A stretch of DNA of 64,000 nucleotides, from positions 53,861 to 117,860 of the forward strand of contig JADJEZ010000013.1 of NCBI GenBank assembly GCA_016708825.1, read 5' to 3'. This DNA is from Betaproteobacteria bacterium (GTDB lineage: Bacteria > Pseudomonadota > Gammaproteobacteria > Burkholderiales > Usitatibacteraceae). Under the pieces are notes generated by a model. That model made no database searches, had not been told where the DNA came from, and saw only the letters and a list, made by a program, of their open reading frames with translations. The translations under genes and the position numbers were made by a program. This document shows, one piece after another, positions 53,347 to 61,052 of this stretch; positions within the stretch are counted from its first letter, which is position 1, and each line of letters opens with the position of its first letter.

Positions 53347-55451
53347 TGGCGGGCATCTTCAGCCGCCGCGTGCCGGTGATCCTGCAGAGCGAGGCGCCCG
53401 AGTGCGGCATCGCCTGCCTCGCGATGGTGGCCTCGTATCACGGCTACCTCACGGACCTTTCCGCGATGCGGGTTCGCCTGTCGCCCTCGCTCAAGGGCGT
53501 GACGCTCAAGAACGTGGCCCAGATCGCCGAGGGCATGGGGCTCACCACGCGGGGCGTCCAGGCACCCCTCGAGTCGCTGGGCAAGCTCCAGCTCCCCGCG
53601 GTGCTGCACTGGGACATGAACCATTTCGTGGTGCTGGTAGCCGTCAAGGGCCGCAAGCTCGTCGTCCACGACCCCGCGCGCGGCCGTCGGGTGCTGCCCT
53701 TGGAGGAAGCGTCGCGCCACTACACCGGGGTGGCGATGGAGTTCGCGCCCACGGCGAGCTTCAAGCCACGCGACGACCGCGAGCAGGTGCGCGCGACCCA
53801 GTTGCTCGGCGTGGCGCGGGGGATGAAGGGAACGCTCGCGCAGATCCTGGTCCTGTCGCTCGCCCTGGAAGTCTTCGCCATTGCCATGCCGTTCTTCCTG
53901 CAGCTCGTGGTGGACCGCGTGCTGGTGGGACGGGACCGGGACCTCCTCACGGTGCTGGGTGTGGCCTTCGGGGCGCTGGTCGTCATCACGGTGGCGGTGA
54001 CGGCCGTGCGGGCGTGGGTGAGCGTCTACCTGTCGACCAACCTGAACCTGCGTCTACTCTCCACGCTCTTCTCGCACCTGGTGAAGCTCCCGCTCACGTG
54101 GTTCGAGAAGCGCAACATCGGCGATATCGTCTCCAAGTTCCGCAGCGTGGACGCCGTGCAGCGCACGCTCACGACCACGTTCGTCGAGACCGTGGTCGAC
54201 GGCCTGATGGTGATCCTCACGCTGGTCGTGATGGGGTGGTACAGCATGACCCTCACCGCCGTCGTCGTCGGGGCGGCCATCCTCTACGTGGCCGTGCGCT
54301 GGGTGCTTTTCTATCCGCAGCGGTATGCCACGGACGAGCAGCTGTCCCACGAGGCGAAGAGCGGAACGCACTTCATCGAGACGCTGCGCGGGATGATGGC
54401 CATCAAGTTGAACCTTCGCGAGAACGAGCGGCGGGCGGCCTACCAGAACCTCGTGGTCGACCAGGTGAACGCCGGCGTGAAAGTGCAGAACGTGGGCATC
54501 GCGCAGCGTGGAGCGAGCGCGCTCATCTTCGGCCTGGAGAACGTCGCGGTCATCTGGCTGGGTGCCATGGCGGTGATGGAAGGCAAGTTTTCCGTAGGGA
54601 TGCTCTACGCCTTCATCGGATTCAAGCTCGTCTTCCTCGGACGCCTGAACGCGCTGGTGGAGAAGTGGAACGATTTCCGGATGCTGGACCTGCACGCCGA
54701 GCGTATTGCCGACATCGCGCTCGCGGAGGAGGAACCTTCCCAGAAGGGCTTGCCGGGAGACGGCGCGGGTGTGCCGATAACCATCGAGGCCAGGGGCGTG
54801 AGCTATGCCTACGGGCCCGAGGGATTCGTCTTCAGGAACGTGGACTTTTCCGTGGCACCCGGCGAGACGGTGGCCATCGTGGGACCGTCTGGGTGCGGCA
54901 AGACAACCCTCATCAAGATGCTGGTGGGGCTCGTGGCGCCCACGGAGGGGGCGGTGCTCGTAAACGGGAGAAACCTGAAGGATTGGGACATGTCCCGGTA
55001 TCGCCGGCGCATCGGCGCCGTGATGCAGGACGACCAGCTTTTCGTCGGCACGATCGAGGACAACATCAGCTTCTTCGATCCCGAACACGACACCACGCGC
55101 GTTCGCGAATGCTCGCGCCTGGCCATGATCGACGCGGATATCTCCGCAATGCCCATGGGCTACAACACGATCGTCGGCTCGCTGGGTGCGGCGCTTTCGG
55201 GCGGGCAGAAGCAGCGAGTTCTACTTGCCAGGGCTCTTTACAGGGGGCCGCAGGTCTTGTTTCTGGATGAGGCGTTTGATCAGCTAGACATCAATTTGGA
55301 ACGCAGCATTTCCGATTCGCTTGCTCGAATAGGTCAGTCGCTGGTGATTGTTAGCCATAGACCCGAATCCACTTCGCAACGATATCGACTGGTTCACCTA
55401 CAAGGCAACATGACTTCATCCTCTAGAGTTGCTGAAGAGAAGCAGAGCTAG
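53346..55451 (+). CDS. ABC exporter with C39 double-glycine peptidase domain
   Basis: 701 residues. The C39 peptidase (about 1-135) has Cys20 in SEAPECGIACLAMVASYHG, His93 in WDMNHFVVLV and Asp108 in VHDPARG, so all catalytic residues are present. A six-helix membrane domain follows. The ATPase has Walker A GPSGCGKTT near 513, signature LSGGQKQRV and Walker B VLFLDEAFDQLD. Such proteins cut leaders after GG and export the core peptide. The stop TAG (55449-55451) overlaps the stop of the last precursor repeat on the other strand, tying exporter and substrates physically together. From about 55210 the sequence is markedly poorer in GC (28 of 60 in line 55261 against 39 of 60 in line 54001). Confidence 0.93.
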   Translation: MAGIFSRRVPVILQSEAPECGIACLAMVASYHGYLTDLSAMRVRLSPSLKGVTLKNVAQIAEGMGLTTRGVQAPLESLGKLQLPAVLHWDMNHFVVLVAVKGRKLVVHDPARGRRVLPLEEASRHYTGVAMEFAPTASFKPRDDREQVRATQLLGVARGMKGTLAQILVLSLALEVFAIAMPFFLQLVVDRVLVGRDRDLLTVLGVAFGALVVITVAVTAVRAWVSVYLSTNLNLRLLSTLFSHLVKLPLTWFEKRNIGDIVSKFRSVDAVQRTLTTTFVETVVDGLMVILTLVVMGWYSMTLTAVVVGAAILYVAVRWVLFYPQRYATDEQLSHEAKSGTHFIETLRGMMAIKLNLRENERRAAYQNLVVDQVNAGVKVQNVGIAQRGASALIFGLENVAVIWLGAMAVMEGKFSVGMLYAFIGFKLVFLGRLNALVEKWNDFRMLDLHAERIADIALAEEEPSQKGLPGDGAGVPITIEARGVSYAYGPEGFVFRNVDFSVAPGETVAIVGPSGCGKTTLIKMLVGLVAPTEGAVLVNGRNLKDWDMSRYRRRIGAVMQDDQLFVGTIEDNISFFDPEHDTTRVRECSRLAMIDADISAMPMGYNTIVGSLGAALSGGQKQRVLLARALYRGPQVLFLDEAFDQLDINLERSISDSLARIGQSLVIVSHRPESTSQRYRLVHLQGNMTSSSRVAEEKQS

Positions 55452-55582
55452 AGAAAGATCACGTCGCCGATTCCGCCGCCAACGAGGGCAAGCTGGAGAT
55501 CGTTGAGCTCGCGAATGTCGTTACGAGCGGCTTCCTGGACAGCTTCTTCAACGACATTCATTTCGGTCTTGGCAAATTCCAG
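55448..55582 (-). pseudogene. Degenerate peptide precursor, copy 7 (start codon CTG)
   Basis: The coding part is complete and again ends in IGDVIFL, with a TAG stop (55450-55448) overlapping the exporter's TAG on the other strand. Three single bases are missing upstream relative to the other units. They change ATG to CTG and weaken AGGAGC to AGAGC, so translation should be poor or absent. It could be a decaying end copy or a cluster of sequencing errors. Confidence 0.7.
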
Positions 55583-55614
55583 TGGCTGCTCTGGTAGGTA
55601 TGACTAGGAAAGCA

Positions 55615-55749
55615 TCAAAGAAAGATCACGTCGCCGATTCCGCCGCCAACGAGGGCAAGCTGGAGATCGTTGAGTTCGCGAATGTCGTTACGAGCGGCTT
55701 CCTGGACAGCTTCTTCAACGACATTCATTTCGGTCTTGGCAAATTCCAT
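55615..55749 (-). CDS. Double-glycine peptide precursor, copy 6 (core IGDVIFL)
   Basis: 44 residues. It has the silent GAA variant also present in copy 3, which suggests sequence exchange or duplication among units. The ribosome site is intact. Confidence 0.86.
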   Translation of the reverse strand: MEFAKTEMNVVEEAVQEAARNDIRELNDLQLALVGGGIGDVIFL

Positions 55750-55784
55750 GTGGCTTGCTCCTGGTAGGTATGACTAGGAAAGCA

Positions 55785-55919
55785 TCAAAGAAAGATCACG
55801 TCGCCGATTCCGCCGCCAACGAGGGCAAGCTGGAGATCGTTGAGCTCGCGAATGTCGTTACGAGCGGCTTCCTGGACAGCTTCTTCAACGACATTCATTT
55901 CGGTCTTGGCAAATTCCAT
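55785..55919 (-). CDS. Double-glycine peptide precursor, copy 5 (core IGDVIFL)
   Basis: 44 residues; identical to copy 4 at the DNA level as far as I can see by eye. It has the same ribosome site and spacer. Confidence 0.88.
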   Translation of the reverse strand: MEFAKTEMNVVEEAVQEAARNDIRELNDLQLALVGGGIGDVIFL

Positions 55920-55954
55920 GTGGCTTGCTCCTGGTAGGTATGACTAGGAAAGCA

Positions 55955-56089
55955 TCAAAGAAAGATCACGTCGCCGATTCCGCCGCCAACGAGGGCAAGC
56001 TGGAGATCGTTGAGCTCGCGAATGTCGTTACGAGCGGCTTCCTGGACAGCTTCTTCAACGACATTCATTTCGGTCTTGGCAAATTCCAT
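55955..56089 (-). CDS. Double-glycine peptide precursor, copy 4 (core IGDVIFL)
   Basis: 44 residues, identical in protein to copy 3 and with GAG at the variable glutamate codon. It has the same ribosome site and spacer. Confidence 0.88.
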   Translation of the reverse strand: MEFAKTEMNVVEEAVQEAARNDIRELNDLQLALVGGGIGDVIFL

Positions 56090-56124
56090 GTGGCTTGCTC
56101 CTGGTAGGTATGACTAGGAAAGCA

Positions 56125-56259
56125 TCAAAGAAAGATCACGTCGCCGATTCCGCCGCCAACGAGGGCAAGCTGGAGATCGTTGAGTTCGCGAATGTCGTTA
56201 CGAGCGGCTTCCTGGACAGCTTCTTCAACGACATTCATTTCGGTCTTGGCAAATTCCAT
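56125..56259 (-). CDS. Double-glycine peptide precursor, copy 3 (core IGDVIFL)
   Basis: 44 residues. The last codon is CTT, so the core ends in leucine. It carries a silent GAG-to-GAA change in the Arg-Glu-Leu-Asn part of the leader. The same AGGAG ribosome site and spacer are present. Confidence 0.88.
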   Translation of the reverse strand: MEFAKTEMNVVEEAVQEAARNDIRELNDLQLALVGGGIGDVIFL

Positions 56260-56294
56260 GTGGCTTGCTCCTGGTAGGTATGACTAGGAAAGCA

Positions 56295-56429
56295 TCAAAT
56301 AAAGATCACGTCGCCGATTCCGCCGCCAACGAGGGCAAGCTGGAGATCGTTGAGCTCGCGAATGTCGTTACGAGCGGCTTCCTGGACAGCTTCTTCAACG
56401 ACATTCATTTCGGTCTTGGCAAATTCCAT
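56295..56429 (-). CDS. Double-glycine peptide precursor, copy 2 (core IGDVIFI)
   Basis: Identical in protein sequence to copy 1, with ATT as the last codon. It is preceded by the 35-base spacer carrying CAGGAGCAAG, with AGGAG 8 bases before the ATG. Copies 1 and 2 are the only ones ending in isoleucine. Confidence 0.88.
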   Translation of the reverse strand: MEFAKTEMNVVEEAVQEAARNDIRELNDLQLALVGGGIGDVIFI

Positions 56430-56464
56430 GTGGCTTGCTCCTGGTAGGTATGACTAGGAAAGCA

Positions 56465-56599
56465 TCAAATAAAGATCACGTCGCCGATTCCGCCGCCAAC
56501 GAGGGCAAGCTGGAGATCGTTGAGCTCGCGAATGTCGTTACGAGCGGCTTCCTGGACAGCTTCTTCAACGACATTCATTTCGGTCTTGGCAAATTCCAT
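56465..56599 (-). CDS. Double-glycine peptide precursor, copy 1 (core IGDVIFI)
   Basis: A 44-residue precursor, the promoter-proximal copy. It starts MEFAKTEMNVVEEAVQEAAR, continues NDIRE, then LNDLQLALVGGG, then the core. The leader fits the double-glycine pattern with Leu at -12, Gln at -8, Leu at -7, Val at -4 and GG at -2/-1, if cleavage follows the third glycine. That leaves the heptapeptide IGDVIFI. The codon for the last residue is ATT. GAGGGAG lies 6 bases upstream of the ATG. It is the expected substrate of the C39 exporter encoded convergently at 53346-55451. Cleavage after the second glycine, giving an eight-residue core, is the alternative. No homologue with a known function is recognised. 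Confidence 0.88.
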   Translation of the reverse strand: MEFAKTEMNVVEEAVQEAARNDIRELNDLQLALVGGGIGDVIFI

Positions 56600-56667
56600 G
56601 TTTGGCTCCCTCTATATAAGTGAAGTGCTGTGATAAAGGCCATCTCAGCCCTAGCCGAAAGATGGCC
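56600..56667 (-). promoter_or_regulatory. Promoter region of the peptide array with an inverted repeat
   Basis: TATATA at 56613-56618 is a plausible -10 on the minus strand, 14 bases from the copy 1 ATG. A perfect 8-bp inverted repeat, GGCCATCT (56638-56645) and AGATGGCC (56660-56667), spans where the -35 would be, and no good -35 is present. This suggests control by a bound activator or repressor. The rest of the divergent region (56668-56889) is AT-rich and non-coding. It holds a TTGACA at 56820-56825 facing the HD-GYP gene, without an obvious -10 at the right distance. Confidence 0.5.
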
Positions 56668-56889
56668 GAGTATGAGCAAATGAACATTAAAACTTCAAAC
56701 GAAATAAGCACTTACCCTGACAGAAAGTCAGGCAGCCGCAGAACGCGGCATGCGCACGAGCGCAGAATCGGCTCGATTGGAGACGTGGGAAAATCGTATC
56801 TCCCCATCCCCTTTAGGTATTGACAGCAGCAAAAACTGGATCAAACTCCAGACAAGCATAATTGAATTATTTTATGAAAACAACGAGTT

Positions 56890-58780
56890 GTGGGAAATCA
56901 AATAACTGACGATCTCGAACTGCTTGCCGGGTGTTCAGGTCACCCGGGGGTTGGCGATTATTTGCCAGCGCTTGGGCGAGTTGCGGCTGAGGTCAAGTCA
57001 CGCCTTCAAGCGGGTTCGGCCTCTTCAAATGGGTATGTAAAGCGTGTGGTAGAGGTTCTGAAACGACTCCCTAGTGTAGACAACGCGGAGGTCCGCATTG
57101 GGTGTTTGCTTGACGCGGCCCAATACTTCTACGTAACGGGTCAGGGGTTTGCCGCAATTGAGCCCGCTACCGAAGCTGTTCAGGTTTCTAGGAACGTTGA
57201 TCAGCGAGCACTTCTCCGAAAAGCGCTAACACTTCTTGGAATAACCCAAGCCGACACTGGAAACATCTCTGCTGCGGTTGAGTCCTATGCCAAAGCACTG
57301 GAGATCGCCCGACAGCTTCGCGATCCCGTATCAGAATGTGCGGTTTGGATAAATCTTGGGGTTGCGCTGCTATATGCAGCGCAGTATCGCGATGCAATTG
57401 CTTGTTTTGAACACGCGATTGAGATGTCATCCCACGACAAGTCGCTGGCGGCGGTTCGCCCGAATGCCTTTTCTAACATCGCGCTATGCGCGCTTCATCT
57501 GGAAGATTTCGGTCGAGGAATTAGGGCGGCTGAAACATCGGTCAAGGAAAGTCCAGAACCCGTTAGCGCTGCGGAAAAGCTGTCTCGAGTACTCCGTGAG
57601 AATTACTACACGCGCCTCCTTCTCGAAGTAAACAGCCTCGAAAAGGCTCGTGAGAGGTGCGATATTGCAAGGGCTATAGGCTTTTCGAGACTCACAATCT
57701 CCCAGAGCAGAGATAGCGGCCTCAATTGCGGAGGGACTGTACGAGGTCCATGCGGGGAACGTGGACGTTGGAATTTCACGCTTGACTGCCACTCTGGAAC
57801 GAGCTCGTCTTGTGCGCTCAATGCTTCGCGATACATTGGGCGCCCTTGTAAAGGCGTTTGAGATTGTTGGGCAACCAGAACGCGCACTCATCTATCTGCG
57901 CGAGATGATGGATGTAACGAGGCAAGTTCAGCAGGAAAACGCCCTAAATCACCTAAAACTCCATCTGGAAAATCTCGGGCAGGTAACCGAGGGGCAGGGT
58001 CCGGAGGAAACGCGGCTTGCTGGGCAAGAGGCCGCCCTGAGAGGGAAGGTCGCCGAGCAAGAACTCTTCAAGTCTCGAATCGAGATGCTCGAGAGACTTG
58101 CGGTAACAGCCGAATTAAGAGACGACTCTACCGGTGAACACTCTTACCGCGTGGGAATGCTCTCGGGACTTATTGCCGAGAGTACGGTTGTGACCATGAA
58201 ACGTGCTTCATGGTTGAGTTGGCAGCACGACTTCATGACATTGGGAAAATCGGTGTTCCTGATGCGATCTTGCTGAAGCCAGCAAAGCTCAATGACGCAG
58301 AGCGGCAAATAATGCGCACGCACACCACGGTGGGGGCAGGCTTCTTTCGAAGAGCAATATTCCTCACATGCAAATGGCGGAAGAAATTGCCCGCCATCAT
58401 CACGAATGGTGGGATGGGACTGGGTACCCCGGAAATCTATCCGGTACTGCAATTCCGTTGTCTTCCAGAATCACTGCGTTGGCCGATGTGTTTGACGCCC
58501 TGACTCACAAGCGACCTTACAAGGAAGCTTGGCCAATTGATGACGCACTCGAAGAAATTGCGCGTCTCAAGGAAGTCAGTTTGACCCACAGTTGACTGAT
58601 GTCTTCCTTGTATTGCTTGCGAACCTCCGGAAGCAGCATTCGGATCTTGATGCTTACTTAGGAAGAGCTGCCTTGGGGTCGCCATTCCTCCAAGCACGGT
58701 CAAAAATTTGGGAAGCGCTCAGAAAGAGCAAGGAAGGCAACGATACTGGAAGCGGTAGCAGGCTGGACCTCCAGCGCTAG
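56890..58780 (+). CDS. TPR-HD-GYP protein 1, candidate peptide receptor / c-di-GMP phosphodiesterase (frameshifted)
   Basis: One gene of about 630 residues broken by frameshifts near 57705, 58185, 58350 and 58570. The N-terminal two-thirds is helical repeats of TPR type (RALLRKALTLLGITQADTGN, ECAVWINLGVALLYAAQYRD, PNAFSNIALCALHLEDFGRG). A coiled-coil linker (about 57920-58080) leads to the HD-GYP domain with AELRDDSTGEHSYRVGMLSG, ARLHDIGKIGVPD, HHHEWWDGTGYPGN and ALADVFDALTHKRPYKEAW. The HD and GYP residues for metal and c-di-GMP are all present. The start is a GTG with a weak ribosome site. It is divergent from the peptide array. Base composition is about 50 percent GC (31 of 60 in line 57241), well below the window norm. 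The peptide-receptor role is inferred. Confidence 0.78.
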
Positions 58781-58844
58781 CCGACCCAATTTGGTCGCAC
58801 TGAAGCGCACTTAGAGTCGCAGAACTATTGATTCGAACTACCCA

Positions 58845-60754
58845 TTGGGGGGGCTCTTGGGTATTGCCGAGCTTTCAATGACGCTTGAGTTGCTTTCGCG
58901 AAGCCATCCTCAATCTTCCGATCCTCGCGTTCGCGAAGTATTGTCGAGTCTCCAGCCGCATTCCCGCCAACTGCTAGTTGGTCAGTCAGACAGTGCTACG
59001 GCATATTTTCGTCGAATAGGAAACAGTCTCATCAGGTTACGGGGGGAGGCAATGCCGCACTCCGACTTGGACTGCTGTGGGACTGCTGTCATCACCTGTA
59101 TTTGACTGGAAGCACAGTTGAGTCAATCGGACTTGCGGAGTGTGGGCTGGACTTGGCAAAACGTGCCAGTCGGCCTTCCGATATTCGCAAGTTCCTAGCA
59201 TTCTCGGCATCACCTCCGCAGAGATTGGTGATCGAGGCCGAGGGGATCGAAGTTCCATACGAAGGCCCTTTCCTCTCTGTGGCTTTGAATGACCAACTGG
59301 GCAGCACGTGTCATGGTCGAATTTATCGGTGGTGTTCGTGGATTCTGGCCTCTATCGCGAGGCGATCTCATGTGCTTCTCGTGCCCTTGACTTGGTCAGC
59401 CCATGCGACCCTGGTGCAGATGATTCCCGCGCTCGCGCGTTAAACAACACGGCGTTAGCTTTGCACTTCCTTGGAGAGGGCGTGCGGGCTGAAGAATGTG
59501 CGATGAAGTCGATTGCATTGAGTAGTGACCCAATATCCCATCAGCTTTCAGCAGTACGCCTAGTCAGGGAACTAAACCTTGTCATGATCTTGGTGGCCAA
59601 TGGAAAGTACGTTGAAGCAGAAAAGCACGCCAAGTACATGGTTGCCTTGCTGGACGATTTCCTTCGCCGCGATCTCTCGGAACAGCGCACTTATGTAATG
59701 GGCTTGCAATGGTTTACCGTGCCGATGCAGAAAAGGGATTGGCTTTGGTTGAAAGTGTTGCCGAAGGACTTCGGGGGTAATGATCCCCCTATATTGACTC
59801 CCTTTCTCTGCTTGCGCGCCTGTATGGCGATCTTGATCGGCCAGGGACGCTCTCCGCGCTCTTAGGAGCTTCTGAGCCCATTCTCGAATTGTTACTTCAG
59901 AGTCGGTCTCGATGCAGCTGAATACGCTTGGAATGAAAGACGATCTCTTGGCATCGAGCATGAGAAGAAACTTGAGTGAGCACGAAAAGCTAGAATCCGA
60001 ACTGCGAGCCCGCGTCGCCGAGCGAGAAGTTCTCCGTTCCCGTCAGGAAATGCTCGAGCGAATGGCCGTCGCCGCCGACATTCGGGAGGACATTTCGGGC
60101 GAACATGGCTATCGTGTCGGTCGTCTCTCCGCTCTCCTCGCCAAGGCGATAGGCTGGGATCGAGATGCCTGCAATGCCATGGACATGGCAGCCCGCCTCC
60201 ACGATATCGGCAAGATCGGCATTCCCGAGAAGATTCTCCTCGATGAGAAGACCCTGAAGGAGGCGGAGAAGCATTTCATTGCATCGCACACCCTGGTCGG
60301 TGCGGAGATTCTTTCGAAAAGCGACATTCCCCAGGTCCGGATCGCGGAGGAAATCGCCCTTTGTCACCACGAGTGGTGGGATGGCTCCGGTTATCCCCGC
60401 GGGCTGAGGAGCACCTCCATTCCGAAGAGCGCCCGCATAGTTGCGCTCGCGGACGTCTTCGACGCCATGACTCACGGTCGGCCATACGCGCAGGCCGTAC
60501 CTATCGAATCTGCACTCGATCAGATCGCGGGCCTTCGCGGCCGCCAGTTCGACCCTGAGCTTACGGATCATTTTCTGGCGCTCGTCCGTCGACTCGCGGC
60601 AACCAATGCGGATCTGGACGCCTACCTCGGCAAGGCGGCCCGCAATTCCCCATTCCTCAGGGCGCGGGCGAAGATCAAGGAAATGCTGGCCCAGGGCCGT
60701 GATTCCACTGCGCTTTCGCCCTCCCCGCCGCCTCCCGGCACTCCTCTGAATTGA
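58845..60754 (+). CDS. TPR-HD-GYP protein 2, paralogue of the preceding gene (frameshifted)
   Basis: A second gene of the same layout, about 635 residues. The N-terminal start at 58845 is approximate. Frameshifts lie near 59045, 59200, 59310, 59790 and 59880. TPR-like parts include NAALRLGLLWDCCHHLYLTG, LYREAISCASRALDLVSPCD and RALNNTALALHFLGEGVRAE. The intact C-terminal part (59912 on) has ERMAVAADIREDISGEHGYR, ARLHDIGKIGIPE, CHHEWWDGSGYPRG and ALADVFDAMTHGRPYAQAV, an active-looking HD-GYP domain. Its C-terminus LDAYLGKAARNSPFLRARAK matches LDAYLGRAALGSPFLQARSK in protein 1. GC is low to about 59950 (28 of 60 in line 59581) and then returns to the window norm (37 of 60 in line 60061). Confidence 0.78.
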
Positions 60755-60794
60755 CCGGAATCGGCCGGAAACCTATAATTACGGGTTCACCGAT

Positions 60795-60870
60795 TCCCCG
60801 ATAGCTCAGTCGGTAGAGCGACGGACTGTTAATCCGCAGGTCCCAGGTTCGAGCCCTGGTCGGGGAGCCA
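60795..60870 (+). tRNA. tRNA-Asn (anticodon GTT)
   Basis: A 76-base cloverleaf. The acceptor arms are TCCCCGA and TCGGGGA, with discriminator G and an encoded CCA. The D arm is GCTCAGTCGGTAGAGC, the anticodon stem-loop holds CTGTTAATC with GTT, and the T arm has GGTTCGAGCC. An intrinsic terminator follows 18 bases later. Confidence 0.97.
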
Positions 60871-60888
60871 GATCACTCCAGCAAAGAG

Positions 60889-60915
60889 CCCAGCCCATGA
60901 AGCTGGGTTTTTTTT
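60889..60915 (+). terminator. Intrinsic terminator after tRNA-Asn
   Basis: CCCAGC-CCATGAA-GCTGGG forms a 6-bp GC-rich stem followed directly by eight T residues. This is the clearest rho-independent terminator in the window. Confidence 0.92.
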
Positions 60916-61052
60916 GCCCCTGCTTCGGGCGAAAAGCCCGCCCTGCCATAGGCGACCCATCGAGGAGTGCGGCCTGCCACTCGAGGCTTCGGCCAGATTT
61001 CCCGATCCCCGTGGGTAGAATGGCGGTAACGCCCGAAAGGGGAGGTTGTGGC

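Larger units (their letters stand above)
55448..56599 (-). repeat. Seven tandem 170-bp repeats, each encoding a double-glycine peptide precursor
   Basis: The period is exactly 170 bases: starts at 56599, 56429, 56259, 56089, 55919 and 55749. The seventh is 167 bases on, because three single bases are missing. Each unit is a 135-base gene plus a 35-base spacer with its own AGGAG site. Differences between copies are almost all silent or conservative on the minus strand (GAG/GAA for Glu, CTT/ATT at the last codon), while plus-strand readings would change Leu/Phe and Lys/Asn. The minus strand is therefore the coding one. I found no terminal inverted repeats or transposase that would suggest a mobile element. 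Confidence 0.95.

Noticed and set aside
55448..56599. CRISPR array or insertion sequence as explanation of the 170-bp repeats
   Set aside because: There are no unique spacers, since whole units are nearly identical, and no terminal inverted repeats or transposase. Each unit holds a conserved gene with its own ribosome site.
55448..56599. Classical bacteriocin (microcin) cluster
   Set aside because: The predicted core is only 7-8 residues with no Cys or modification genes nearby, and no immunity-like gene is seen. A signal peptide role fits better, though antimicrobial activity is not excluded.
55582..56623. Six plus-strand 60-62-codon frames in the 170-bp repeats
   Set aside because: They lack ribosome sites. 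Differences between copies change their amino acids but are silent or conservative on the minus strand, where the double-glycine precursors are.
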